From positions 2,225,001 to 2,289,000 of the forward strand of contig NZ_CP050137.1 in assembly GCF_013344685.1 (NCBI RefSeq): DNA of 64,000 nucleotides, in the 5' to 3' direction. The notes beneath the pieces were generated by a model. That model saw only the letters and a list, made by a program, of their open reading frames with translations, ran no database searches and was not told where the DNA came from. This document shows positions 27,784 through 37,200 of this stretch, piece by piece (position 1 is the first letter of the stretch; each line of letters opens with the position of its first letter). Made by a program: the position numbers and the translations under genes. This DNA is from Sphingomonas sp. CL5.1 (GTDB lineage Bacteria > Pseudomonadota > Alphaproteobacteria > Sphingomonadales > Sphingomonadaceae).

Positions 27784-28002
27784 ATTGCTCCGGAAAATCG
27801 TAGTTAACATTAAAGTAAATAGTGCTTACGCGGAGTTTACGTTCAAGAAAAAGTCGGAATTGTGCGGATAATCGCCGCTATTCTGTAACGCTGCCGTATC
27901 TTTTAACTTGATTGACTCTTGCGGGTGATCGGTGAATGATCGCTGCAAGAAAAAGAGACATGGGCGGGTCGCGGATCGTCACTAGCTGACAGGGTGACTC
28001 GT
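27784..28002 (+). other. AT-rich intergenic region before the four large genes
   Basis: About 220 bases without a gene. Counted 60-base blocks are 35%, 47% and 42% GC, far below the surrounding ~68%. It holds the promoter candidate at 27912-27940 and an imperfect hairpin (TCTTGC at 27917-27922 with GCAAGA at 27945-27950). No clear terminator for the trehalase operon is seen. Confidence 0.7.
27912..27940 (+). promoter_or_regulatory. Candidate sigma-70 promoter
   Basis: TTGACT (27912-27917), a 17-base spacer and AATGAT (27935-27940) match the -35/-10 pattern (5 of 6 and 4 of 6). It lies about 60 bases before the start at 28003. Confidence 0.45.
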
Positions 28003-30948
28003 ATGGCCAATGTCTGGACGCGCTTGCTGCGCGGCTGTGGAGAATTTCTCGAAGCACGCGGCAATTCGCTGCTTTCCACCAGCTTCGCTTCGCCACCGGC
28101 GCTGCTCGCATCGCTCATCAACGGCGCGCAGCCGGAGGATAAGCCCGCGCTCCAGACGTTGCGCGACGCGCTGGGCAGCGGCACCGGCCTGACCGGCGAT
28201 AACAAGACCTTGTGGGACGCGATCACCACCGCGATCGGCAAGCAGCACACCGCCATCACCACCATCTCCGCCAAGCTCGCCGTGGCCGATTTCGGGCTGT
28301 CGGAGGCCAAGGCGGTCGGGCAGGCGGTAGGCGATTTCGTCTCGGCCGGCACCGACGCGATCGGCAAGATCGCCACCAAGGTCGCGAACGGCGTCACGGA
28401 CGTCGAGAACCGCGTCAACTCGAACATGGAGCCGTGGGCTGACGGCCTGCGCGACCTCGCCGGCAATGTACCGGGCAATTTCGACAAATTGTGCGTCACG
28501 ATCCTCGACATCCAGAACGCGAGTTCCGGCCTGTGGCACGCGCTGGAGCTCGATCTGGCGGCGGGGTGGCTCAAGGTCCACCTCGCCGCGACCGGCGCGC
28601 ACGGCATCGGCCCGGTCAATTTCGACGGGGCGGAGATCGAGGGGTTCATCCAGTTCAAGCCGCCGGTGCTGGTCGGCATCGCGCTCGTCTCCAAGATCAA
28701 GGCCGGGCTGCGCGGCGATCCGACGATGAGCAAGATCATCCCCGGCGAGGCGCCTACCGCCGATACCACCGATGCGGTGGCGATCCAGCTCGACAGCGAT
28801 CAGGGCTTCTCGCTCGGCTCGGGCAAGACGCAGCGCGTGGTGCTGCCGGTGCGCTTCTCCTTCCCGATCATCGAATTGCGCGAGTTCGCCATCTCCAGCC
28901 CCAACGCCGACAAGAAGGACGCGCCGGCGCAGATCGACTTCACCACGGTGATCGCCGGCAAGTTCGGATCGGTGCTGTCGTTCGTCTGCGAAGGCGGCGG
29001 CGTCTCGCTGATCTCCGGCGACGGCGGCGATTATCAGGTGCAACCGAAGATGCCGGACGGGCTGGGCCTGCGCCTCTCCGCCGGGCCGGTGGTGGGCGGC
29101 GGCTATGTGCGGCACGATCCGGTCAAGAACGAATATGGCGGCACGCTGCAACTGACCTTCGCCAAGGTCGGCATCACGGCGGTCGGGCTGTTGCAGCCGG
29201 ATACGATGGCGCTGCTGGTGGTGCTGGGCGTGCGCTTCCCGTCGCCCGGCATCCAGCTCGGCTTCGGCTTCACGCTCGACGCGGTGGGCGGGCTGGTCGC
29301 GTCGGACCGGCGGCTGGATATCGACCAGCTTTCCAGCAAGCTGAAGGACGGCGCGGTATCGAACATCCTGCTGCCGGACGACCCCGTCTCCTCCGCGCCG
29401 ACGATCCTCAACCAATTGTCCGATATCTTCCCGCCGCAGGCCGGCGCGTTCGTCGTCGGGCCGATCGTGCAATTGGGCTGGGGGGCGAAATCGGGGCTGG
29501 TGGAGGCGCGTGTCGGCGTGCTGATCGCGCTGCCCGATCCGACGGTGACGATCCTCGGATCGTTGCAGGTGATGGTGCCGCCCAAGATCGTCGACAAGTC
29601 GCCGCGCGTGGTCGAGCTGAACATCGACCTGTTCGCCGCGATCGAGCCGGACGAGTTCTTCCTGAAGGCGACGCTCCGCAATTCCAAGATCGCCGGGCTC
29701 GCGGTGAGCGGCGATCTCGCGCTGCTGATCCGCTGGGCATCGGACAGCGCCTTCGCCTTCTCGGCCGGCGGATTCTTCCCGACCTATAAATATCCGCCGA
29801 AGCTGGCGGGGTTGCAGCGGCTGTCGATCAAGCTCGCGCCGCCGGTCAAATGGCTGTCGCTGTCGGTGACCGGTTATATCGCGGTGACCGGCAACAGCGT
29901 GCAATTCGGCGGCGTGGTCGATCTGTCGGCGAAGGTCGGGCCGGCGTCGGGCGAGGCGCATCTGTCGATCGACGCGATGTTCGTCTTTTCCCCGCGCTTC
30001 GCCTTCATCGTCGAGTTCAACGCATCGGTCGCGATCAAGGCGTTCGGCCATTCGATCGCCGGCGCGGCGTTCCGCGGCACCATCTCCGGCACCGCGCCGT
30101 GGCATGTCGAGGGATCGGCGAGCGTCTCGTTCCTGTTCTGGGACGTCGATTTCCCGGTCGGCCCGATCGAATGGGGTGATCGCGACACCTCCGTCCTGCC
30201 GCTGGTCGATTCGATGGCGGAGGCGCTCAAGGCGCTGAACGACGATGCCGCATGGATCGCGCTGCCCCCGGCGGTGAGCGATGCGGTGACGATCCTGCGC
30301 CCGGCGGCGAGCGACGGCAGCGACGCCGATCTGGCGCGATTGCTCCAACCCTTCTCGCTGATCGAGGCGAAGCAGCAGCTTGTGCCGTTCGATGTCGATA
30401 TCAGCCGCCTCGGCTCTTATGCGAGCACGATCAAGCAGTTCAATTTCGCCAATCCGAAGATCAACGGGGCCGCCGCGCCCGCCTTCTCGCAGATCAACGC
30501 GCCGTTCGCGATGGGCCAGTTCCGCGAGATGACGCAGGACGAGAAAGCCTCGAAGCCCGATTTCGAGGATCATGTCGCGGGCATCCAGATCTCCCCCGTC
30601 GCCGGCACCGCGCTGGGGGCCAACGCCAGCGCGACGCTGGAATGGGACACCTTCTTCCCGCAGGAGCGCGGCGAGGCGCCGGTGCGCGGGAAATGGGCGC
30701 TGCCGAGCGACCTCAACCGCATGGTGCTCGCCGCCGGCGCGGTCGCGCGGCAGCGGCGCGTGTCGGGCAACCCCTATGCCCCGCCGCGCCCCGGCCCGGT
30801 CGAAATGGCCGATCCGGGCATGAAGACCGTCGTTCCACTCGTCACCGCGCACGCCGCCGCCGGCGTCGCGATGACCACCACCGAGGCCGATCTCCTCGCC
30901 GCCACTGGTCAGGAGATGCAGGTCGTCAGCCTGGGACTGGCCGCATGA
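28003..30948 (+). CDS. Large DUF6603-type protein, first of four-gene cluster
   Basis: A 981-residue protein of unknown function. A helical N-terminal ~200 residues is followed by a long Gly/Val/Leu-rich beta-type region with DUF6603-family features: LGFGFTLDAVGGL (~422), GAFVVGPIVQLGWG (~481) and GTAPWHVEGSASVSFLFW (~697) followed by a WGD. The last ~200 residues are Ala-rich and less regular. No signal peptide, membrane helix or enzyme motif is visible, so it is probably cytoplasmic unless exported by an unusual route. The ATG at 28003 follows AGGGTG by seven bases; a GTG at 27994 is possible. The stop overlaps the next start (ATGA). The DUF6603 match is from memory of the family and needs a profile search. 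Confidence 0.8.
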   Translation: MANVWTRLLRGCGEFLEARGNSLLSTSFASPPALLASLINGAQPEDKPALQTLRDALGSGTGLTGDNKTLWDAITTAIGKQHTAITTISAKLAVADFGLSEAKAVGQAVGDFVSAGTDAIGKIATKVANGVTDVENRVNSNMEPWADGLRDLAGNVPGNFDKLCVTILDIQNASSGLWHALELDLAAGWLKVHLAATGAHGIGPVNFDGAEIEGFIQFKPPVLVGIALVSKIKAGLRGDPTMSKIIPGEAPTADTTDAVAIQLDSDQGFSLGSGKTQRVVLPVRFSFPIIELREFAISSPNADKKDAPAQIDFTTVIAGKFGSVLSFVCEGGGVSLISGDGGDYQVQPKMPDGLGLRLSAGPVVGGGYVRHDPVKNEYGGTLQLTFAKVGITAVGLLQPDTMALLVVLGVRFPSPGIQLGFGFTLDAVGGLVASDRRLDIDQLSSKLKDGAVSNILLPDDPVSSAPTILNQLSDIFPPQAGAFVVGPIVQLGWGAKSGLVEARVGVLIALPDPTVTILGSLQVMVPPKIVDKSPRVVELNIDLFAAIEPDEFFLKATLRNSKIAGLAVSGDLALLIRWASDSAFAFSAGGFFPTYKYPPKLAGLQRLSIKLAPPVKWLSLSVTGYIAVTGNSVQFGGVVDLSAKVGPASGEAHLSIDAMFVFSPRFAFIVEFNASVAIKAFGHSIAGAAFRGTISGTAPWHVEGSASVSFLFWDVDFPVGPIEWGDRDTSVLPLVDSMAEALKALNDDAAWIALPPAVSDAVTILRPAASDGSDADLARLLQPFSLIEAKQQLVPFDVDISRLGSYASTIKQFNFANPKINGAAAPAFSQINAPFAMGQFREMTQDEKASKPDFEDHVAGIQISPVAGTALGANASATLEWDTFFPQERGEAPVRGKWALPSDLNRMVLAAGAVARQRRVSGNPYAPPRPGPVEMADPGMKTVVPLVTAHAAAGVAMTTTEADLLAATGQEMQVVSLGLAA

Positions 30949-33900
30949 CACAGAGCCTCAAGACCTTCGCCGGCTATCGCGCCGACCTGCCGACGGCGGT
31001 GTTCGCCGGGGCGCCGTTCGTGCCGGAGCATGTCGATCTCGGCAGCTACAGCCTCGTCTCATGGGTGCGCAACGGGCTGGCCGCCGCGATCAAGGGGCCG
31101 CCGGTCAACCTGCGCGCGGCGGTGCCGGTGAGCTTCGACGTCACCGGCACGCCGCCGCCCGCCACGCCGCCCTATCCGGTGCAGACGCAGACCGTGTCGC
31201 GCACGCTGACGCTGCGCGGGCCGGGCGACGTGATCGGCATCGACCAGGCGCAGATCGTGCGGCGCTTCCCCGCGCCGAACGTCGCGCTGGGCGACGACAG
31301 CTCGCTGGCGCTGATCGAGTTCAACCGCCCCGACCTGCCGTGGCTGCACTCGCCCGAACCGGCCGGCGACCGGCTGAAGCCGTGGATCGCGCTGGTCGTG
31401 TGCGACGCCGCCAACGCCGGATTGTCGAGCGGCACCGGCGGGCTGCCGGATCGGCTCACCACGCTGCGCGGCGAGTTGCAGGGGCTGGACGACGCCTGGG
31501 CCTGGGCGCATGCGCAGGTGCTCGGCGCGAGCGCCGACCGCGACGATATCGCGGGCCGCATGGGCGACGACCATGCCGACGCGAACCTGTCGCGGCTGAT
31601 CTGCCCGCGCCGGCTGAACGTCCACACCAGCTATGTCGCCTGCGTCGTCCCGACCTATGATTGCGGGGTGAAGGCGGGGCTGGGGCTGGGCGGCGGTACG
31701 CTCGATCCGGCATGGACCACCACCAATCCCAATGCCGAGATCACGTTGCCGGTCTATGCGAGCTGGCGCTTCGCGATCGGCGAAAGCTACGATTTCGAGG
31801 CGCTGGCGCGGCGGCTCGTGCCGGTCGACGCGCCGTGGCGGATCGGTCGCCGCGCGATCGACCTGCGCACGCCGCGTGGCGGGGTGAGCGATGGCACGAC
31901 CGCGCCGGGCGGAGTGCAATATCTCGATTGCGCGCTCACCTCGCCGTTCGCGCCGACCGGCAACGACGCGCTCCCCGTCGCCGAATGGAGCGCCGCGCGC
32001 ACCGTGGCGCTGCGCGAGCGGATCGAGGTCGATCACGACGATCCCAACCTGCCGCGCGTCGGCCCGCGCCTCTACGCGCGGTTCCAGCGCGGCAGCACCA
32101 CCGTTCCCGGCGATCCCGCGACCATCTCCCCGCAATCGGACTGGTTCACCGCGCTCAACCTGCGCCCGCTCGACCGCATCGTCGCCGGGCTGGGAACGCG
32201 CGTGGTGCAGAACGATCAGGACAAGTTGATGCAGGCGGCGTGGTTGCAGGTCGGCAAGATCCGCGAGGCCAATGCCGCGATCGACCGCATCCGGCTGTCG
32301 CGCTACGTGGCGGAGGCGCTGGTGAGCAAGACGCTCGCCAGGCTGCCGATGGCCTCGCTCACCGCGACGACGCGGGCGGTGCACGGCAAGATCGCGATGC
32401 CGGCCGGCGCGCAGACGGTATGGGCGAACATCGCCGCCAGCGCGCTGCCGCAGACCGCCGCCGGCATGGCGTTCCGCCGCGCAATCGTCTCCGGCCCGCC
32501 GGTGCGCGGCGCGATCAAGGGCGTGACGCTCGACCGGCGCAACGCGATCGCCGCGATGATCGCCAGCGGCCCGACCGAGACGGCGAAGCTGCGCGACATG
32601 CGCGTCGATTATGCCGCGCCCGCAGCGCTCGGCCCGATCGATGCCGGGATCGCCGCGACATTGCCCACCGACCGGCTGGGCAAGACGCTGGGCGTCGATC
32701 CCGGCGTGGCGGCCAGGACGCTGGTGCAGCGGTTCGGCAAGGCGCCGGGCCTTGCCGCCCAGATCGCCACGCCGCGCGCGCAATGGAAGGTGCTCGCCGC
32801 CGCCAGCAGCGACGCCGCGACCGTGCTCCAGAAGCGGAAGCTGGCGGTGCTGGACGCCGCGACGAGGAAGCTCGCCTCGCTCAGCCCCGGCCGCGTCGAG
32901 GCGCTGGGCGCGCAATATGCCGTGCTGGCGCGGCAGGCCCCGTCACTCGCCACGCTGGCGGAGAGGCAGATCGCCCTGCTCGATCGCACGCTCGGCAAGG
33001 CCTCCATCCCGATCGTGCAACTCAACAAGCCGGCGCTCGCGCCGATCGTGCGGACGATGACGACGCCGGTGCGGGCGCCGGGCGTCACCCAGACGGTGGC
33101 CGCCACCACGGCGACCGCGACCACCATCAATCTCGCCGGGATCGACCGATATCGCGATCTCGGCCATATCGACCTGCCCGGCAAGCTGACGCCCAGGCTG
33201 CTGACCAACGCGGCGATGGCGGACGGGGTGGCGGCGCTCGTCGCCGGCATCGGCGTCCGCGCGATACCGGGCACCCCGTCGCTCGCCGCGCCGTCGGTCG
33301 ATCGCGGCACCTTGCTCAAGGCGCTCGATCCGGGGCCGGCGGCGCGCAAGGCCGTCATGGCGCGGCTCAAGGTGTTGCCGGACTGGCTGCCGCTGGGCTG
33401 GTTCGACGATCTGCGCATCCGCCCGATCATGGCCGCCCCGCGCTTCGACCGGCCGATGTGGGGCGCGCTGGCCGATTGGGACCAGGACTGGCTGATCCCC
33501 AATCTCGGGCTGGTCGACGAAACCGATTTCGTCACCCTGCTGTTCGACAACCCGCGCTTTTCCGAAGCCTATCTCGTCGGCCTGTCGGACGAGATGGGGC
33601 GCGAATTGCTGTGGCGCGGCTTCCCGACCGACCAGCGCGGCACCTGTTTCTGGCGGATGTGGAGCGAAGAGTCCGACGACCTCAAGCAGCAGATCGCGCG
33701 CTTCGCCGCCGGGCCGCTCGGGAGCCATCTCGTCGGCGGGACGGAGCCGCGCGTGGTGATGCTGCTGCGCGGCGCGGTGGTGAAGCGCCACCCGGAGGCG
33801 ATGTTCGTCGCGGTGCGGCGCAACGCCGCCAGCGGGGCATTCTCCGATCCGCCGACCAGCGGCACCGGATCGATCCTGTTCCACGCCGCGCTGAACACCG

Positions 33901-34262
33901 ATACGATCCTCGTCGGCTTCGACCTCAGGCGCAGCGACATCGACAACGGCAATTGGTGGTTCCTGCTCGCCGAGCATCCCGGCGCGCCGCGCTTCGGCCT
34001 CGATCTCGCCGCCGGCACGCCGCCGTCCGTGCTGCCCGCGTTGGGCGGCGCGTCGACCGTCTCGATCGACGATGTGAAATGGGCGCAGCTTCCGATGCTC
34101 GGCGGCTTCCTCAACGGGGCCGGCAACGGCGCGACCGTCACCACCAGGGACGACGGCAATTTCAAATGGGCGCCGACCAGCGCCGATGTCGCCCGCATCC
34201 TTCTCCAGAATCCCGCCCGCGCCGCATTCGAGGCGAAGGCGATGATGCCGCAGGACCATTGA
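30945..34262 (+). CDS. Large protein of unknown function, second of four-gene cluster
   Basis: A 1105-residue protein. Conserved-looking blocks are RPDLPWLHSPEP with RLKPWIALVV (~127-152), YASWRFAIGESYDFEALARR (~271), and a C-terminal block at ~815-910 with APRFDRPMWGALADWDQDWL and ELLWRGFPTDQRG, then VVMLLRGAVVKRHPEA. The last region resembles conserved segments I recall from uncharacterised proteins of diverse bacteria. The middle (~400-760) is Ala-rich and helical. No catalytic motif, signal peptide or membrane segment is evident. It is coupled to the DUF6603-type gene by a four-base overlap, so the two probably work together. Confidence 0.78.
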   Translation: MTQSLKTFAGYRADLPTAVFAGAPFVPEHVDLGSYSLVSWVRNGLAAAIKGPPVNLRAAVPVSFDVTGTPPPATPPYPVQTQTVSRTLTLRGPGDVIGIDQAQIVRRFPAPNVALGDDSSLALIEFNRPDLPWLHSPEPAGDRLKPWIALVVCDAANAGLSSGTGGLPDRLTTLRGELQGLDDAWAWAHAQVLGASADRDDIAGRMGDDHADANLSRLICPRRLNVHTSYVACVVPTYDCGVKAGLGLGGGTLDPAWTTTNPNAEITLPVYASWRFAIGESYDFEALARRLVPVDAPWRIGRRAIDLRTPRGGVSDGTTAPGGVQYLDCALTSPFAPTGNDALPVAEWSAARTVALRERIEVDHDDPNLPRVGPRLYARFQRGSTTVPGDPATISPQSDWFTALNLRPLDRIVAGLGTRVVQNDQDKLMQAAWLQVGKIREANAAIDRIRLSRYVAEALVSKTLARLPMASLTATTRAVHGKIAMPAGAQTVWANIAASALPQTAAGMAFRRAIVSGPPVRGAIKGVTLDRRNAIAAMIASGPTETAKLRDMRVDYAAPAALGPIDAGIAATLPTDRLGKTLGVDPGVAARTLVQRFGKAPGLAAQIATPRAQWKVLAAASSDAATVLQKRKLAVLDAATRKLASLSPGRVEALGAQYAVLARQAPSLATLAERQIALLDRTLGKASIPIVQLNKPALAPIVRTMTTPVRAPGVTQTVAATTATATTINLAGIDRYRDLGHIDLPGKLTPRLLTNAAMADGVAALVAGIGVRAIPGTPSLAAPSVDRGTLLKALDPGPAARKAVMARLKVLPDWLPLGWFDDLRIRPIMAAPRFDRPMWGALADWDQDWLIPNLGLVDETDFVTLLFDNPRFSEAYLVGLSDEMGRELLWRGFPTDQRGTCFWRMWSEESDDLKQQIARFAAGPLGSHLVGGTEPRVVMLLRGAVVKRHPEAMFVAVRRNAASGAFSDPPTSGTGSILFHAALNTDTILVGFDLRRSDIDNGNWWFLLAEHPGAPRFGLDLAAGTPPSVLPALGGASTVSIDDVKWAQLPMLGGFLNGAGNGATVTTRDDGNFKWAPTSADVARILLQNPARAAFEAKAMMPQDH

Positions 34263-34263
34263 C

Positions 34264-37200
34264 ATGCCTGTCGATCCAGACCTCAAAGCCCTTCAGGCCG
34301 ACGCGGCGAAGCTCAGCGCGACGTTGCAGGCGCAGCGCGACGCGGCGGCGCTCGCGCGACGGACGCTCGCCAATCTCGATCGCGGCGGCGCGGATGTGAC
34401 CCCGGCTTCGCAGGCCCGCGCGCGGGCGACGGCGCAGCGGAGGCTGGCCGACGCGCAGGCCGCGATCATCGATGCGCAGCGCAAGCTCGGCGACCTGATC
34501 CGGCCGCGCGCGCTCGATCCGTGCGCCTGCGCCGGCACGATCCCGCTGCTGATGCTGCCGGTGCGGATCGAGACGCGGTTCGCCAAGCCCCCGGCGGGCG
34601 CCGCCGGCGCGGTGCTGCAAGTCCGCGTGTTCCCGGATACCGTCCATGTCGATGCGCTGCGCCGCGCCTTGAGCGACAAGGAGCTTGCCGCCGGGCGCGC
34701 CTATTGGGCCGCCCTTTGGCCCGGCGACGCGGGAAGCGCACCGTGGACCAACCTGAAGATGGCGGTCGGCCGCCGCGCCGGCTGGGTGGCGGAGGCGACG
34801 CGGCCCGCCAACACCGGGGATGCGCCGCATGGCGCGCCGGATTTCGCCGATCCCGCCGCCCCGGCCAGCGACAGCGTCACCGCGCGCCTGCTGCCCGATT
34901 GCTTCGTCGCGGTCGCGCGGCAGGGCGGCAAGGAATATCGCGCCACCGGCAAGCCGATCGCCGGTGATCCGGAAATGGGCGTGTTCCTGCCTGACGAGAA
35001 TGAGGATGACCTGATCGACGTCAACGGCGTGAAGGTATCGCCCGCGAGCAAGTGGATCGTCGATTTCGAGGCGGCGGTGGAGGCCGGCATGGCGCTGACC
35101 ATCGCCTTGCCGACCAGCCGGCCGGTCGAGGATCTCTACGTGTTCGGGGTGCGCCGCTCGCTCGATCCGAAGGCGGGGGCGGCGTCGCTCGACGACCTGC
35201 TCTCCGCGCATCGCCATTCGGTCGGCCTCGGCTTCGTCGAGCAGGGGACGCCGACCAACAATCTCGACGACCAGCGCGCTGGCTGGGACAGCGCGGGGGA
35301 CGAGTCCGGCCCGACGCTCGACGGCGCGGCGACGCTGCCGGAAAGCGGCAACGGCGCGGCGCTCGCCTCGGCGCTGGGCATCGCGGGAAGCGCCTTCGCC
35401 GGGGCGGATGATGCGGCGCTGGACGAGGATGCGCTGGCGCGCGCCGCGAACATCATCGTGTGGCACGCCGCCTATGACGTGTTCCTCGATACCTTCACGA
35501 CGATCGCCGACGATGCGGTCGGCGCGATCAGCGAGCGCGATCGTGAGCGGCTGCGGCGCATGCATCGCGACATGGTGCGCGGGCGCGGGTCGTTGCCGGC
35601 GATCCGCATCGGCAAGCAGCCCTATGGCGTGCTGCCGGTCGGCGCGACGGCGGACAAATGGGTGGAGAGCGATCCCTTCCTGTCGCGTGCTCTTGGCCTG
35701 ATCCGCAACGCCCGCGCGATGTGGAGCGCCGCCGCCGGCGCGGTGCCGCACATCAATCCGGGGCAGGGCGTGGACGACGCGACGATGCAAGGCCTGCTCG
35801 GCATGAGCCCGGTGTCGCTCGGCGTGCGCGCCCGCGAGGCGGCCGGCACCGATATCGGCAAGGCGTTCGGCGCGGTGACCGGTGCGGTCGACACCGAGGC
35901 GGAGCTGGCGGCGGTGCTCACCGCGCTGATGATCCCGAGCGGCGGCAACCTGATGATCGACTTCATGCCCGCCGCCGTGCTGGGCGAATCCCGCCCGGTC
36001 GGGCTGCCCTATGCGCATGAGAGCGACAATGAAGCGCTGGCCGCGCTCGCCGATCCGGCGCACCGCAAGCTGGAGATCAAGAGCGTGTTGCAGGCGATGG
36101 CGCAACTCGCGTGGTCGCAGGTCGGCGGGCGGGTCGATCGCAACGGAACGGCGGAGCTGATCGGCTCGATCCTCACCAATGTCGCCGGTGTCTCCGCCGC
36201 GCAGCAAAAGGTGGTGCGGGATACCGCGCCGACCGCCGGCGGGGCGAGCGCGACGACATTGTTCGCCGCCGCCGACCAGCTTGCGCCGCTGGCGATGGAG
36301 GGTGTGAGCCTCGCCAGCTACCAGCCGGAACTGGCGACGCGCACCAGCTTCTCCGCGCTCGCCGCCTCCAGCACCAGCGCCGCCGCGCGCACCGAGTTCG
36401 GCCGCTTCGCGCTTTCCGAATGGTTCATCGGGCAGGGCGTCAAGGCGGAACTGATCGATGCGCTGGGCGTCCTCGCCGCCGAGCCGTCGCTCGACCGGCG
36501 GCGCATCGTCTTCGCCGAGGCGCTCGACACCGCCTCGCACCGCATCGACGCCTGGGTGACGGCGCTGGTCGACGCGCGCCGCCGTGTGCTGCGGAGCAGA
36601 ACGCCGGCCGGCATCCAGATCGGCGCGTTCGGCTGGGTGCAGAACATCGATCGGCTCAACGAGCCGGAGAGCGGCTATCTTCACGCGCCAAGCATGGGGC
36701 AGGCGGTCACCGCCGGCATCCTGCGCAGCGCCTACCTCGCGCACAACAAGGACGGGGACGCGGCGTCCGACGGCGCCTTCGCGATCGACCTGTCGAGCGC
36801 GCGAGTGCGCGACGCGATGGACCTTTTGGACGCGGTGCGTGAAGGGCAGGGGCTGGCCGCCGCGATCGGCTATCGCATCGAGCGCGGCCTGCAAAATGCC
36901 GGGCTGGACCGGATCGTGCTCAACCTGCGCAAGCTCGCGCCGCTCGCCGCCGGGCAACTGGTCGATGCCGGCAGCCCGCCACCGGCCGATATCGCGACGC
37001 ATCTCGCCATCGCCAATGTCGTCGACGGTGTGGCGCTGGTCGAGAAGGCGAAGGCCGATTTCAACGCGGTCGCCGATGCCGCCAGCGCCGTGCCGGCGGA
37101 CAATCCCTATGTCGATGCGGCAAGCTGGCAACCGCTGAGCGCCGATGACAAGACAGCGCTTCAGGCGATCATCGCTGCCGCCGCCGCCTCGCTCGACGCG

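Noticed and set aside
27982..30951. A 989-codon open frame on the minus strand opposite the first giant gene
   Set aside because: It is rich in Arg/Asp/His with no domain or start context, as expected for the reverse of GC-rich coding DNA; the plus-strand gene has conserved motifs and coupled neighbours.
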